NCBI RefSeq assembly: GCF_001412085.1
Contig: NZ_LKEV01000002.1
Coordinates: 186,001-250,000, forward strand
DNA length: 64,000 nt
DNA from: Corynebacterium lowii
GTDB taxonomy: Bacteria > Actinomycetota > Actinomycetes > Mycobacteriales > Mycobacteriaceae
Direction: 5' to 3'
A program made the translations under genes and the position numbers. The notes under the pieces were generated by a model. It ran no database searches. It was given only the letters and a program-made list of their open reading frames with translations, and was not told where the DNA came from. This document shows positions 40,105-51,402 of this stretch, one piece after another; position 1 is the first letter of the stretch; each line of letters begins with the position of its first letter.

Positions 40105-41418
40105 TTATCGCCGCCGCCGCAACAGCTGCACCGCGCGCCGCGCCGCCGGTATTTGGCGCAGCAGCGCACGAGTATTGTGGTGCTCGGTAATACGGTGACG
40201 GCCAGCAAGGCTATCGGCCAAGGTCATCGCTATACCCGCCCCAATGAGCACCGCCGCCGTGGCAAAGGCCCCGGAGTATGCCGCCCGCGCCGCCACCGCC
40301 CCCAAAATAAAAGAGCCCAGGCCGGTGCCGGAATCATAGGCGATATTCCAGATCGCGGAGGCCTCCGAGACCTTGGAGCGCGGCAGGCGAACAAACATGG
40401 AAAGCAAAGCCTCGTTTTGCACCACGCCGAAGCCACCGCCAAAGGCCACCGCGGCCACAACCAGCCACCAGGCGGAGGCCTCTGTGAACAGCACCGCAGC
40501 GGTAATCACCATGCCCACACCCGCCAGGATTTGGCCGGGGATCATCATGGCTCCCGGCGCGCCCCGGCGATCTGCCACCACCCCCGCGCCAAAGCGGAAA
40601 ATCATGGAGGCACCGCTGACGATCGCCAGCATAATTCCGGCCAGGAGTGCGCCGAGATTCGCGTCCAGGGCCGTCACTGCCGCCGGGAGGAAGGAGGAAA
40701 CGGCGCCAAAGCCCATAGAGATACTGGTGACGGCCAGGGCCGGAACCGTGACCAACTTCCAGGTGGAGGCGCTGGGCACCGCGTTTTCTCCCTTGTCACC
40801 CCGAGCCGCCTTGATGCGGGGAATCTTCAAACACATGGCCCCGGCCAGTACCCCCACCACGGCGGCAAGCGCATAGACCCCCGGATAGCCCAGGGGAGTT
40901 TGGGCCAAGGCCAGGCCCAGGGGCAGGCAGAGCATTTGAGCCAAGCCCACAAAAACGCCGAGCATTCCCGAGGCCTGCCCCAAAAAGCGCACGGGCACGA
41001 GTTCTGCCACCAGGGCCGATTCCGCCACGGTGAGCGCTCCAAAGCCCACCCCGCGAATGGCGGAGAAGAGGAGGGCCGGGCCGGTGCTCATTCCCAGGAG
41101 GTAGCCCAGGGAGGGCAGCCCTAAAATCAGCGCGGCGGCCATCATTACTGGGTTATAGCCAAAGCGGCGCAGCAGCGCCGGAGTGGCTATCTGCGTGAGC
41201 ACCGTGGCCGCCATGAACACCCCCGTGGTGGCTCCGGCGAGGAAATCACCGCCGCCGCCATCGAGCACCGCGGAAGGCACCACGGGCAGCAGCAGGGACC
41301 ATGAGCCAAAGGCGCACGCTACAGCGATGAGGGTGGGAATATAGCCGGGGGTTTGCCACACGCTTGTACGATGCCGTTCTGTGGTTCGATTCGCGTGTTC
41401 AAACCCCTGGGATGCCAC
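40105..41418 (-). CDS. MFS transporter within the his operon
   Basis: Major facilitator protein of 437 residues with about 12 membrane segments; an Arg-rich cytoplasmic tail (RRAVQLLRRRR) ends it. The inter-helix motif ATPALLRRFGYNP and AGVVADRRGAPGA (motif A-like in each half) are visible. GTG start directly after the stop of the small membrane protein gene. Genes of this type occupy the same slot between hisB and hisH in C. glutamicum. Substrate unknown; histidine-related export is only suggested by position. Confidence 0.88.
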   Translation of the reverse strand: MASQGFEHANRTTERHRTSVWQTPGYIPTLIAVACAFGSWSLLLPVVPSAVLDGGGGDFLAGATTGVFMAATVLTQIATPALLRRFGYNPVMMAAALILGLPSLGYLLGMSTGPALLFSAIRGVGFGALTVAESALVAELVPVRFLGQASGMLGVFVGLAQMLCLPLGLALAQTPLGYPGVYALAAVVGVLAGAMCLKIPRIKAARGDKGENAVPSASTWKLVTVPALAVTSISMGFGAVSSFLPAAVTALDANLGALLAGIMLAIVSGASMIFRFGAGVVADRRGAPGAMMIPGQILAGVGMVITAAVLFTEASAWWLVVAAVAFGGGFGVVQNEALLSMFVRLPRSKVSEASAIWNIAYDSGTGLGSFILGAVAARAAYSGAFATAAVLIGAGIAMTLADSLAGRHRITEHHNTRALLRQIPAARRAVQLLRRRR

Positions 41419-41640
41419 TTAGCTCATTCCTCCAATCAACCACAACACCGCGCCCGCCAAGGCGATAGCGGCCACAACACCGCACACGATGGCGAGCTTC
41501 TTTGCCCCATTTTGATAGGCGGACCACGTTCCGCCCACCAGCAGGCCCGCCACGGCAAACAGCAAATAGATAAACCAGCTATTCGCAGAACCGGCCTCCT
41601 GGGCTGCCATCACGGACACTGTAACAAGATCCCGTGGCAC
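41419..41640 (-). CDS. Small two-helix membrane protein
   Basis: A 73-residue protein with two membrane segments (WFIYLLFAVAGLLVGGTW and LAIVCGVVAAIALAGAVLWLI) separated by SAYQNGAKK. A GTG start immediately after the hisB stop has GGGAG nine bases upstream; an ATG ten codons in is possible but lacks a ribosome site. Sandwiched without gaps between hisB and the MFS gene, so it is certainly co-transcribed. No known function. Confidence 0.72.
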   Translation of the reverse strand: MPRDLVTVSVMAAQEAGSANSWFIYLLFAVAGLLVGGTWSAYQNGAKKLAIVCGVVAAIALAGAVLWLIGGMS

Positions 41641-42243
41641 TTAGAGTGCTCCCTTCGTGGAGGGAATACTATCCACCCGGGGATCGGGCTCCCAGGCCTG
41701 GCGCAGGGCGCGGGCCACGGCCTTGTACTCCGCCTCCGTGATGTGGTGGGGATCGCGCCCATAGTGGCACACGATGTGCAGGGTGGTCTGGGAGTGCGTG
41801 GCGAGAGTTTCAAAGAAGTGCCGGTTAATCACCGTGGCATAGTGCCCGCCGATGATCTGGTGCACCATGTGTTCCGGTTCCCCGCGCATCTCAAAGTAGG
41901 GGCGGCCGGAAATATCCACTACGGCCTCTACCAGGGCCTCATCCATCGGAAGTTGCTGGGAGCCAAAGCGGCGGATTCCCGCCTTGGTTCCCAGGGCTTG
42001 TGCGATGGCGCGGCCTAACACAATCGCGGTGTCCTCTACCGTGTGGTGGGCATCGACCTCGATGTCGCCGCGCGCCTGCACCTTTAAGTCCACGCAGCCG
42101 TGCGTGGCAAAGGCGGTGAGCATGTGATCGAAGAAGGGCAGGCCGGTGCTGATTTCCGAGGTGCCGGTGCCATCGAGATTAATCTCCACCGTGATCTGTG
42201 ATTCGCTCGTGGCGCGCTCGGAGCGCCCAATGCGTTGCGGCAT
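41641..42243 (-). CDS. hisB: Imidazoleglycerol-phosphate dehydratase HisB
   Basis: Mn-dependent dehydratase forming imidazole acetol phosphate, 200 residues, monofunctional. Signatures are [19 protein letters not shown] and [14 protein letters not shown] near residue 65, and the second metal site [18 protein letters not shown] near 165. A purine-rich AAAGGAA precedes the ATG. Position after hisC by 24 bp. Confidence 0.97.
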   Translation of the reverse strand: MPQRIGRSERATSESQITVEINLDGTGTSEISTGLPFFDHMLTAFATHGCVDLKVQARGDIEVDAHHTVEDTAIVLGRAIAQALGTKAGIRRFGSQQLPMDEALVEAVVDISGRPYFEMRGEPEHMVHQIIGGHYATVINRHFFETLATHSQTTLHIVCHYGRDPHHITEAEYKAVARALRQAWEPDPRVDSIPSTKGAL

Positions 42244-42267
42244 GGTGTGGTTCCTTTCGCCTTGTAC

Positions 42268-44716
<2,449 letters not shown>

Positions 44717-44735
44717 GGAAGCACGCTGCCTTCCG

Positions 44736-45296
44736 TCAGGGGCGAATTTCTGCTCCCTGATTGTAATATCTGGCCGGGTCCGCTGTATCTAAAACCTCAT
44801 CGGAACGGGAAACCACGGCGCAGCTCCAATACGCCAGGGTGGACATCAAAGCCGGGAAGAGCACGGCAATGGGAGCACCCAGGCTCACGGCGCCCACCAT
44901 CTCTATGGTGTCGCCCGGATGCAGGGATTCAAGAGAGGGGACGGGGAGCCTCAAACGCGCCAGCCACAGGCCAGCGTCATAGGCCAAGACCGTGCCCACC
45001 ACCGAGGTCACGGCCAGCCACAGTTGCATGGCCAATCCCCTGCTGCGGGCCGAACGCAAAAAGACCGCCACGGCCATTGCCGCAGAAAGCGCCCCGGAAC
45101 CGAATACCAGCAGCGCCCAGGATCGAAACTCCTGACCAGATCCCGCATCCACCTCCATCGCGCCGCCGGAAACCACGGTGCCCCGGTAGGTGGGATAGCT
45201 CAGCCCCCAGATCAGTCCCAGCGCGAAGAAGGCCACCACGCTCAATGCCACAACCCCGCTGGCGGCCCCCACAAAATTGCGCGCTCGGGATCGCAT
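44736..45296 (-). CDS. Four-helix membrane protein of unknown function
   Basis: A 186-residue protein with four membrane segments: [62 protein letters not shown] and [19 protein letters not shown]. The loop between helices 1 and 2 ([24 protein letters not shown]) and the polar tail are short. Its ATG directly follows the TAA of the lipoprotein gene, and it ends 19 bp before hisD. The tight lipoprotein-membrane protein junction suggests they act together. I recognise no family. Confidence 0.72.
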   Translation of the reverse strand: MRSRARNFVGAASGVVALSVVAFFALGLIWGLSYPTYRGTVVSGGAMEVDAGSGQEFRSWALLVFGSGALSAAMAVAVFLRSARSRGLAMQLWLAVTSVVGTVLAYDAGLWLARLRLPVPSLESLHPGDTIEMVGAVSLGAPIAVLFPALMSTLAYWSCAVVSRSDEVLDTADPARYYNQGAEIRP

Positions 45297-46052
45297 TTAG
45301 TTGCAGAAGGTCCAGGAACCGTTTTCGCGGCTAAAACGCTGAGTGGCCTCAGAGGGGCCATTATTGGTATTAGCCACCACCGTGGCGGAGGCCTGATCCC
45401 CGTCCACCACGATGTCACGCACCTCCGCTACCGAGGAATCGTACTGCTCCCCACCCGGCATCTGGTTGAGGTCCACGTCCGGGATCGCGGAGAAATCAAA
45501 GGCCTCCGGGCCGCCATTTTCCTGAATCACCCTGGAACAGGTGTGCTCCGGGAGGTATTCCATCTTGCGGCGCATGGTGGTCTCGTTATTAAAACCGGTC
45601 ACCAGGGTGCGAATGGCCTCGGAGTCCTGAGCATTGGCGGGCTGACCACTGGGAATGGGGTCTACGGTGGCGATCGGCAGACCACTATTATCCCCCTGAG
45701 CCGGCAGCGGCTGCCCCTGCTGGCCCTGGTTTTGCTGATCCTGGTTCTGGCCCCCCTGAGCGCCTTGTTGACCTTGGGCCTGCACGGCTGCGGGCGGGGC
45801 GGATTGCTGCGCGGAGGCGGCCGCGGCCTGCGGAGGTGCCGCGGGCGAGGCAGAGGCGGTATTGGCGGGAGCCGGTGCCGCCGACGTACTAGGGGCTGCC
45901 GAGGCTGAGGCCGCCTGGGACGAAGCCGAGGTGGTGGCAGCCGCCGTGGAGGTATCTTCCGAGTCTCCGGAATCACTGCTGCAACCGCTGAGCACGAGCG
46001 GGGTAACCACGGCGGCGGCGATCAAGGCCTTAGCGGAAGCGGAAAAGTTCAT
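45297..46052 (-). CDS. Ser/Ala/Pro/Gln-rich lipoprotein
   Basis: A 251-residue exported lipoprotein. The signal sequence SAKALIAAAVVTPLVLSGCSS has a lipobox ending at Cys. A long low-complexity region (about 25-125; STAAATTSASSQAA, then QGQQGAQGGQNQDQQNQGQQ) precedes a folded C-terminal domain (about 140-251) with two cysteines (EHTCSRVI, WTFCN) and an immunoglobulin- or NTF2-like strand pattern. AAAGGAG precedes the GTG-ATG pair; ATG is taken. Lgt encoded in this window should lipidate it. Role unknown. Confidence 0.82.
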   Translation of the reverse strand: MNFSASAKALIAAAVVTPLVLSGCSSDSGDSEDTSTAAATTSASSQAASASAAPSTSAAPAPANTASASPAAPPQAAAASAQQSAPPAAVQAQGQQGAQGGQNQDQQNQGQQGQPLPAQGDNSGLPIATVDPIPSGQPANAQDSEAIRTLVTGFNNETTMRRKMEYLPEHTCSRVIQENGGPEAFDFSAIPDVDLNQMPGGEQYDSSVAEVRDIVVDGDQASATVVANTNNGPSEATQRFSRENGSWTFCN

Positions 46053-46259
46053 CACGGAGCGTTCTCCTTTTGTGATTGCGTCGGTGCGTACTGCCTGACT
46101 GGTGTTCACTCTATCAAGCACTATCCTCCACCTCGGCGCGCAACGTTACATAGGGCTGGTAGGCGGCGTCGTAAAGCAATCTGGCGCAACCCCTCTGAGA
46201 GCCACGATGACCGCAAGGGATGGCCTCCCCACGAGGGCGATGGTGGATAAGGTGGTGGG

Positions 46260-47441
46260 GTGCGCCTTCACCGCGATGCCATTATCGCCGCCAGCCTCAC
46301 CATTGTGAACTCCTACGGGCTGGCGGATCTTTCCATGCGGCGTTTGGCCCGGCACCTGGAGGTCACCCCTGGGGCGCTGTATTGGCATGTGGAAAGCAAG
46401 CAGCACCTCATTGAGATACTGGCCCGCCATATTCTTGCTCCCGTTTTAGAGGCCGCCCCCACCGGGGCCGTCGATTATGCCCATCTGCTGCGCTCCTGCC
46501 TGCTGCGGCACCGCGATGGGGCGGAGATCGTCACGGCTGGATTATCCATGCCTGCCCTGCACCGCGAGATGCTTGGGGCCTGCCGCTCGGCGGCGGGTTT
46601 GGGGGAAATTGCCGCCACGACCTTCCTGGCCTTTGTGCTGGGTTCGGCCACGATGGAGCAGGCTCGCCAGCAGCTCCGCGACATCGCCGGGGAACCCACC
46701 GCCTGTGCGGCGGGGCGCGGTGACTCTTTTTCTCAGGGAATAGGCGCTGTGCTCGCGGGGTTAGAGCACATGAATCTGACCGCAACCGCCTCAGCGCAGG
46801 AAATAAAGGAGCACACTATGTCCAAGATCGTCATTATGGGAGCCACCGGAATGGTCGGCGCGGCTGTGGCCGCCGAGGCCGTATCCCGCGGGCACGAGGT
46901 AGTGGGCCTCTCGCGGCACACCCCCACCGAGCCCATCGAGGGCGTGGAGTACCGCACCGGGGATATTGCCGATACTGCCGCGCTCGTGGAGTCCGCCCGC
47001 AGTGCCGACGTCCTGGTGCTCACCGTTCCCATCAACCGCGCCACGGGGCAATCCGAGGCCATCGTTGAGGCTCACCGCAACCTGCTGGCGGCGGCTCCCA
47101 AAACCCGCCTGCTCGTGGTGGGCGGTGCCGGTGGCCTGAGCACCCCGGAGGGCACCCTGCTGGTGGAAAGCCCCGGTTTCCCCGAGGAATATAAGACCGA
47201 GGCCCAGGCCTTTGTGAAGATCCTAGGGCTGTACCGCCAGGCCCCCGAGCAGGTGAACTGGACCATGTTGGCCCCCTCCCCCGAGATCGCCCCCGGCCCG
47301 GCGGCCGCCTCCTATCGGCTTTCCGACGACACCCCTGCCGGTTCCTTCGTGAGCACCGGCACCTTTGCCGTGGCGCTGCTCGATGAGGTGGAAAAGCCCG
47401 CCCACGAGCGCGCTCGATTCAGCGTCGCGGATGCCGAGTAG
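46260..47441 (+). CDS. In-frame fusion of a TetR regulator and an NAD(P)-binding oxidoreductase
   Basis: One frame of 393 residues reads through two genes. Residues 1-185 are a TetR regulator: the helix-turn-helix region GLADLSMRRLARHLEVTPGALYWHVESKQHL and a TetR C-domain ending GAVLAGLEHM. Residues 187-393 are an atypical short-chain/NmrA-like NAD(P)-binding protein starting MSKIVIMGATGMVGAAVAAEA. No stop lies between them. AAGGAG six bases before the internal ATG at 46818 would still allow separate translation of the second part. In another frame TAA sits at the expected TetR end, so a one-base indel could have caused the fusion. GTG start after an in-frame stop. Confidence 0.78.
   Translation: MRLHRDAIIAASLTIVNSYGLADLSMRRLARHLEVTPGALYWHVESKQHLIEILARHILAPVLEAAPTGAVDYAHLLRSCLLRHRDGAEIVTAGLSMPALHREMLGACRSAAGLGEIAATTFLAFVLGSATMEQARQQLRDIAGEPTACAAGRGDSFSQGIGAVLAGLEHMNLTATASAQEIKEHTMSKIVIMGATGMVGAAVAAEAVSRGHEVVGLSRHTPTEPIEGVEYRTGDIADTAALVESARSADVLVLTVPINRATGQSEAIVEAHRNLLAAAPKTRLLVVGGAGGLSTPEGTLLVESPGFPEEYKTEAQAFVKILGLYRQAPEQVNWTMLAPSPEIAPGPAAASYRLSDDTPAGSFVSTGTFAVALLDEVEKPAHERARFSVADAE
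46806..46820 (+). promoter_or_regulatory. Internal ribosome binding site and start inside the TetR fusion
   Basis: AAGGAG, six spacer bases and ATG lie exactly at the boundary of the TetR and NAD(P)-binding halves. This shows the oxidoreductase once was, and probably still is, translated on its own as a 208-residue protein. Confidence 0.65.
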
Positions 47442-47501
47442 GCTATCGCGCAGGGGCCGCCGCGGCCCTCGTTGATTTTTGCCGAAAGAAAGGGCTTCCA
47501 C

Positions 47502-48863
47502 GTGATTCCGGCTCATGGCGCACAGGTAAGTATCTCTGCCGATGAGGTGCTGATTACTTATTCAGAACTCGCCGCCGCCCTCGCCGGAAAGCCCCAGTAC
47601 ACCGTGCCCCTTGCTCAGGTGGCTGGCGTGGAAAGCCACCTGCCCACCGCCTATCAAGGTGGCTGGGTAGACCTCCTTCCCTCCGACTCGGAGGCGGAAC
47701 ACGCCCCGGTGCGGCTGCGCTTTGCTCCCAACCAAGAGGCACAGGCCCGGCAATGCGCTCAGGCTATCGACGCCGCCCTGCGCGGGGAGGACCCCGCGCT
47801 TCCGGGTGCGCAGGTATCCGGCCTAGACTTCGTGGCCTTAGACGTGGAGACCGCCAATGCCGATTGGGGCTCGGTGTGCCAGATCGGCGTGGTGCGTTTT
47901 ATCGACGGCATCGCCCAGGACACCGCCTCGTGGCTGTGCCAACCTCCGGTGCCCGGCTTTGATCCCGCCAACGTGCGTATCCACGGAATTGCAGAAAGCG
48001 ACGTCGCCCAGTCCCCCACCTTCGCCGAAGTGCTACCCGAGGTCACCGCCTTCATCGGCGATCTGCCCTTCGTGGCGCATAACGCGCAATTCGACGCCAC
48101 CGCCCTCCACCGTGCCTGCGCCGCCGCCGGTATCAGCGCCCCTGCCCTCTCCTTTGGGTGTTCCCTCGCGCTCTCCCGAGTCCAGCGCCTCGACGTGCGC
48201 AATCACCGCCTGCCCACCGTGGCCGCCGCCCTGGACGTGGAACTCGATCATCACCACGACGCCCTGGCCGATGCCCACGCCTGCGGGTCCATCGTGGCGG
48301 CCCTGGCGGCGCGGCAGGACTGGGAAGGATCGACCATCGGTTTTATTCACTCTCAGGGCTTTACCCTAGGCACCCTGGGCGCGGACAAGGTATTCCCGGT
48401 GCTCAAGGATCGCACCGGAGCGGGTATCGCCGCTCAGCAGCGCGAACTGGGTGGCTCCCAGCAGGCGATTCTCCTTGATACTGTGCCCGAGTCCGCGCCC
48501 GAGAAGAAGGCTCCGGCAAAGAAAAAGAACTCGTGGCGCGCGGTATCTACCCCCGAGGTCATTCCAGAACCCAATCCCGAGGCCTCCCCCGATGGGCTCC
48601 TCTTTGGCCATCACGTGACCCTCTCCGGTGACTTTGAGCCCTTTGATAAGGGCACGCTGTGGCAGCGCATTGCCGATCAAGGCGCGCAGATCGGCAAGAA
48701 CGTAACGAAGAAAACCACGGTGCTGGTGACCGGCGCGTGGACCACCAAGACCTCCAAGCACAAGCGGGCCGAGGAACTGCAGGAGCAGGGGCAGCCCATC
48801 GAGATTTGGTCGCAGGAAGAGCTGCTGGCGGCCCTAGGCCTCAATGAGGAACCGCCCTTTTAA
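47502..48863 (+). CDS. DnaQ-like 3'-5' exonuclease with C-terminal BRCT-like domain
   Basis: A 453-residue protein. Residues 1-100 form an N-terminal domain of beta strands (VIPAHGAQVSISADEVLITY), perhaps PH-like. Residues about 105-270 are a DEDDh exonuclease: FVALDVETAN (first Asp/Glu), FVAHNAQFDATALHRAC and HHDALADAHACGSIV with the catalytic His-Asp. A Lys/Pro linker (KKAPAKKKNSW) leads to a BRCT-like end (LLFGHHVTLSGDFEPF ... KTTVLVTGAWTTKTSKHKRAEEL). The architecture resembles exonuclease-BRCT proteins of actinobacteria, probably in DNA repair or proofreading. GTG start preceded by AAAGG. Confidence 0.85.
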   Translation: MIPAHGAQVSISADEVLITYSELAAALAGKPQYTVPLAQVAGVESHLPTAYQGGWVDLLPSDSEAEHAPVRLRFAPNQEAQARQCAQAIDAALRGEDPALPGAQVSGLDFVALDVETANADWGSVCQIGVVRFIDGIAQDTASWLCQPPVPGFDPANVRIHGIAESDVAQSPTFAEVLPEVTAFIGDLPFVAHNAQFDATALHRACAAAGISAPALSFGCSLALSRVQRLDVRNHRLPTVAAALDVELDHHHDALADAHACGSIVAALAARQDWEGSTIGFIHSQGFTLGTLGADKVFPVLKDRTGAGIAAQQRELGGSQQAILLDTVPESAPEKKAPAKKKNSWRAVSTPEVIPEPNPEASPDGLLFGHHVTLSGDFEPFDKGTLWQRIADQGAQIGKNVTKKTTVLVTGAWTTKTSKHKRAEELQEQGQPIEIWSQEELLAALGLNEEPPF

Positions 48864-48954
48864 GCTCGAAGCGGGAACCATAGGCCCGGCGGAGCAGTCT
48901 AAGCCTTTAACTGACTCTTCTTAACCAGCTCCGCCGCCAAGGAGGCTTAACGCC

Positions 48955-49515
48955 ATGACCGCTCCCGCTCTTTTCTCCCCCGCTTTATTGCGCCCCACGC
49001 TTCTCGCCCGCCTCCCCGAGAGCGATCCCTGCCTTGACGAGCACTATTTCCACTCGCAGGCCACGGTGATGTTATCGCGCAATTTTGCCGCTGGATTATC
49101 CCTCGGGGGCGAGGGCATCTCCCACGGTGACATTAACTCCCTCGATCTGAGCCTGCACCAGGCATGGGATCGCGCGGCCACGGAACTTCTTAGCTCCGCG
49201 CAATGTACCCACGGCACGCGCTTTCGTACCCGGGCCGCCACCGGATTACACCGCAATTTTCGCGGCCAGCCCGTGTGGCAGGTGGACTGCCCCGGCGCGC
49301 TGCCTACCTCCTGGCTGGCTCACCCGTATCCCTTTACCGTTTTGCACCACCACCTCACGGCCCTAGGCAAAGGAGAACCCCCGTGGTATTACGCCCCGCG
49401 TGCCGATATTCTCCTCGCCGCACCATACGGGCACCGCATAGACATTTCCTTCATTCCGGTGCGAATCTCCCCGCTCCCCATCGTCTACCAGCACGGTTTC
49501 CCCTCCCTGTCTTAA
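48955..49515 (+). CDS. Hypothetical protein
   Basis: A 186-residue protein starting MTAPALFSPALLRPTLLARLPESDPC, with AAGGAGG upstream of the ATG. No signal peptide or membrane segment. Histidine- and aromatic-rich C-terminal half (LAHPYPFTVLHHHLTALGKGEPPWYYAPRADILLAAPYG). I recognise no family. Codon use agrees with the neighbourhood. It lies between the exonuclease and the alarmone synthetase, same strand; the 90-bp gap before it shows nothing clear. Confidence 0.7.
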   Translation: MTAPALFSPALLRPTLLARLPESDPCLDEHYFHSQATVMLSRNFAAGLSLGGEGISHGDINSLDLSLHQAWDRAATELLSSAQCTHGTRFRTRAATGLHRNFRGQPVWQVDCPGALPTSWLAHPYPFTVLHHHLTALGKGEPPWYYAPRADILLAAPYGHRIDISFIPVRISPLPIVYQHGFPSLS

Positions 49516-49553
49516 GCGCCCTGCTTTGAGCACGGGTAACATCGGGCGGCACC

Positions 49554-50549
49554 ATGCCAGATAGCACCAACACCATTGCCCGCCTTGGCACCACGTATCA
49601 CGAATGGGTGCGCTCCCACCCCGAGGCCGAGGAGCGTTTTGTCGATGCCATTGAGGAGCTGCTTTCTGATGCCGGTGTTACCTATGATCGCGTGGTAGCC
49701 CGGATTAAGTCCTGGCCTTCCCTCAAGGCCAAGGCCCGCAAACGCTCCGATGATGGCAGCCCGCTGTACCCGGACCCGTGGAAGAATATCCATGACCTCA
49801 TCGGGGTGCGGGTAACCACCTTTCATTCCACGGAGATTCCGGTGGCCGTGAACGTGCTGGCTAAGTCCTTCCACGTGCTGCGCTCCGTGGATAAGGCCGA
49901 GCAAACGCGGGTGGCCGGGGACTTCGGCTATGGCTCTCACCACCTAGTGCTGCGGGTGGAGGAGGACGCCGACGAACTAGAGGATTTCCGCGGCATGGCC
50001 TTTGAGGTTCAGGTGCGCACCGTGCTTCAACACGCCTGGGCGGAGTTTGAGCACGATATTCGCTATAAGAGCGGCAAGGAAAAACTCGATCCCCGCGTGG
50101 ATCGCGCTTTTACCCTGGCGGCGGGGCTGATTGAACTAGCCGATCAGCAATTTGACCAGATCGCCGCCCTCAAGAGCCCCCAGATGGATGCCGGGGATGA
50201 GGTGGAACTCACCGCTGAAACCCTCCCCGGTGTTCTGGCCGTGCTGCTGGAATCGCGCTTTCCGCGCTCCCGCTCCGATCATTACCGCTGGTTGCAGGAA
50301 TTATTGAGCGCTCATGGGATCACCCGCATGGGGCAACTGCGGGATTTGCTGGAAGAATCCGATATTGATGCTGTGCACCGCGCCATGAGATACCGCTATC
50401 GCCCCAGCCAGGTGCGCATTATCGACGACCTACTCTTGCGGCGCTACGGGCGCGAGCACATCGCGCTCACCGGGCAGACGGGCAATAGGGCCGCGCAGCG
50501 CCCGCAGCGACTCGCCCGACGCCTCCGAGCCATGCGCGAACCCGCATAA
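49554..50549 (+). CDS. Small alarmone synthetase (RelA/SpoT domain, RelS type)
   Basis: Stand-alone (p)ppGpp synthetase of 331 residues. The synthetase domain (about 25-190) has the RelA/SpoT marks RIKSWPSLKAKARKR, DPWKNIHDLIGVRVTTFHSTEIP and FEVQVRTVLQHAWAEFEHDIRYKSG. No HD hydrolase domain and no TGS/ACT domains are present. The C-terminal third is helical and basic, longer than in minimal RelP/RelQ enzymes; C. glutamicum has a comparable RelS as I recall. Cytoplasmic; expected to make pppGpp, ppGpp or pGpp under stress. Confidence 0.9.
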   Translation: MPDSTNTIARLGTTYHEWVRSHPEAEERFVDAIEELLSDAGVTYDRVVARIKSWPSLKAKARKRSDDGSPLYPDPWKNIHDLIGVRVTTFHSTEIPVAVNVLAKSFHVLRSVDKAEQTRVAGDFGYGSHHLVLRVEEDADELEDFRGMAFEVQVRTVLQHAWAEFEHDIRYKSGKEKLDPRVDRAFTLAAGLIELADQQFDQIAALKSPQMDAGDEVELTAETLPGVLAVLLESRFPRSRSDHYRWLQELLSAHGITRMGQLRDLLEESDIDAVHRAMRYRYRPSQVRIIDDLLLRRYGREHIALTGQTGNRAAQRPQRLARRLRAMREPA

Positions 50550-50593
50550 GCACTAACATGGTGGGAGACAACCTCTGATGAAAGGTGATAAAA

Positions 50594-50689
50594 ATGTCCA
50601 CGCTTTTTACCGTTTCTGAGCGCCTCTCCGATTTCGTTCACGTGTGGGGCCTGAGCCTCACGGAGCTGCTGCGCCAGTTCGGCCTCTAA
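50594..50689 (+). CDS. 31-residue peptide ORF
   Basis: ATG to TAA frame encoding a 31-residue peptide (starts MSTLFTVSERLSDFV, ends LTELLRQFGL). AGGTGAT sits four bases before the ATG, a better ribosome site than many long genes here. The peptide would form an amphipathic helix with Phe/Leu/Val/Trp on one face. It follows the alarmone synthetase by 44 bp. Corynebacterial porins PorA/PorH are also tiny helical proteins, but no sequence similarity is claimed. Function unknown. Confidence 0.45.
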   Translation: MSTLFTVSERLSDFVHVWGLSLTELLRQFGL

Positions 50690-50726
50690 AACCCCGGCGC
50701 TACCTACAAGGCGCCTGGGTAGCTTG

Positions 50727-50762
50727 CCCGGGCGGTTCACCCAAATAGCCCGCCCGAGCACT
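50727..50762. terminator. Possible bidirectional hairpin between convergent genes
   Basis: CCGGGCGG and CCGCCCGA form a stem with one mismatch around a 13-base loop between the 31-codon ORF (+) and the S4 gene (-). No clear T tract is seen, so the terminator role rests on position. Confidence 0.35.
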
Positions 50763-51155
50763 TCAGGAACGTCCGCGCAGCCGATCGAGCTGGCGGCGTT
50801 CCTTCTTGGTGGGCCTGCCGCTGCCGCGCTCTCGCTGTGGTAGGTGAACAAATACCTCCCTGGGTGGGGGCGGTGGTGTGTGGTCCACGTAGCACTGGGC
50901 CGCCACCGCTGCCCCCACCCTTTTGCACACGGTGGCCACCACTTCGACGTCCTTTTCCTGGTGATGTGCCCACACGCGCACCCGGTCACCGGGCACCACT
51001 TGCTGAGAGGGCTTCACGCTCTCCCCATTAATCTTCACGTGCCCGGCGCGGCAGGCGGTAGCGGCCTCCGAGCGGGTTTTAAGCAGGCGCACGGCCCACA
51101 CCCAGGCGTCGATACGCACGGGTGTTCCGGCCGGGGTGGTATCTGCCTGCGGCAT
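50763..51155 (-). CDS. S4 domain RNA-binding protein (Hsp15-like)
   Basis: A 130-residue basic protein. RIDAWVWAVRLLKTRSEAATACRAGHVKINGESVKPSQQVVPGDRVRV is an S4 RNA-binding domain (about 13-60) like that of Hsp15 and YlmH-type factors involved in rescuing stalled 50S subunits. The C-terminus is Arg/Lys-rich (GSGRPTKKERRQLDRL), also typical. Start MPQADTTPAG overlaps the stop of the upstream membrane protein gene (TAATG). Confidence 0.85.
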   Translation of the reverse strand: MPQADTTPAGTPVRIDAWVWAVRLLKTRSEAATACRAGHVKINGESVKPSQQVVPGDRVRVWAHHQEKDVEVVATVCKRVGAAVAAQCYVDHTPPPPPREVFVHLPQRERGSGRPTKKERRQLDRLRGRS

Positions 51156-51391
51156 TAGTACTCGTCCCGGTGGTTGACCACCTGGCGCACCTTGTTCCAG
51201 TAGTGCCCGGCCCCGGCCACGCTCACCACCAGGCCCAGCAGCAGCCATATCCACCAGGGGCTCAGCGCCACGGCGAGTACCACGCCACCGGCAACGCCAC
51301 CCACGCCCCATATCGCCGCGTTGCGGCTATAGGCGCGGGCGGCCTGCTTGCGGGCCTCGATGGGGTTGCTGGGGCGCTGCTGCATACTCAT
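51155..51391 (-). CDS. Small membrane protein
   Basis: A 78-residue protein with two closely spaced hydrophobic segments (AAIWGVGGVAGGVVLAVAL and WWIWLLLGLVVSVAGAGHYW). A polar N-terminus (SNPIEARKQAARAYSRN) and a charged tail (NKVRQVVNHRDEY) flank them. It is coupled to the S4 gene by a TAATG junction and lies 11 bp after the YigZ gene. No family recognised. Confidence 0.7.
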   Translation of the reverse strand: MSMQQRPSNPIEARKQAARAYSRNAAIWGVGGVAGGVVLAVALSPWWIWLLLGLVVSVAGAGHYWNKVRQVVNHRDEY

Positions 51392-51402
51392 GGTGGGATA
51401 GT

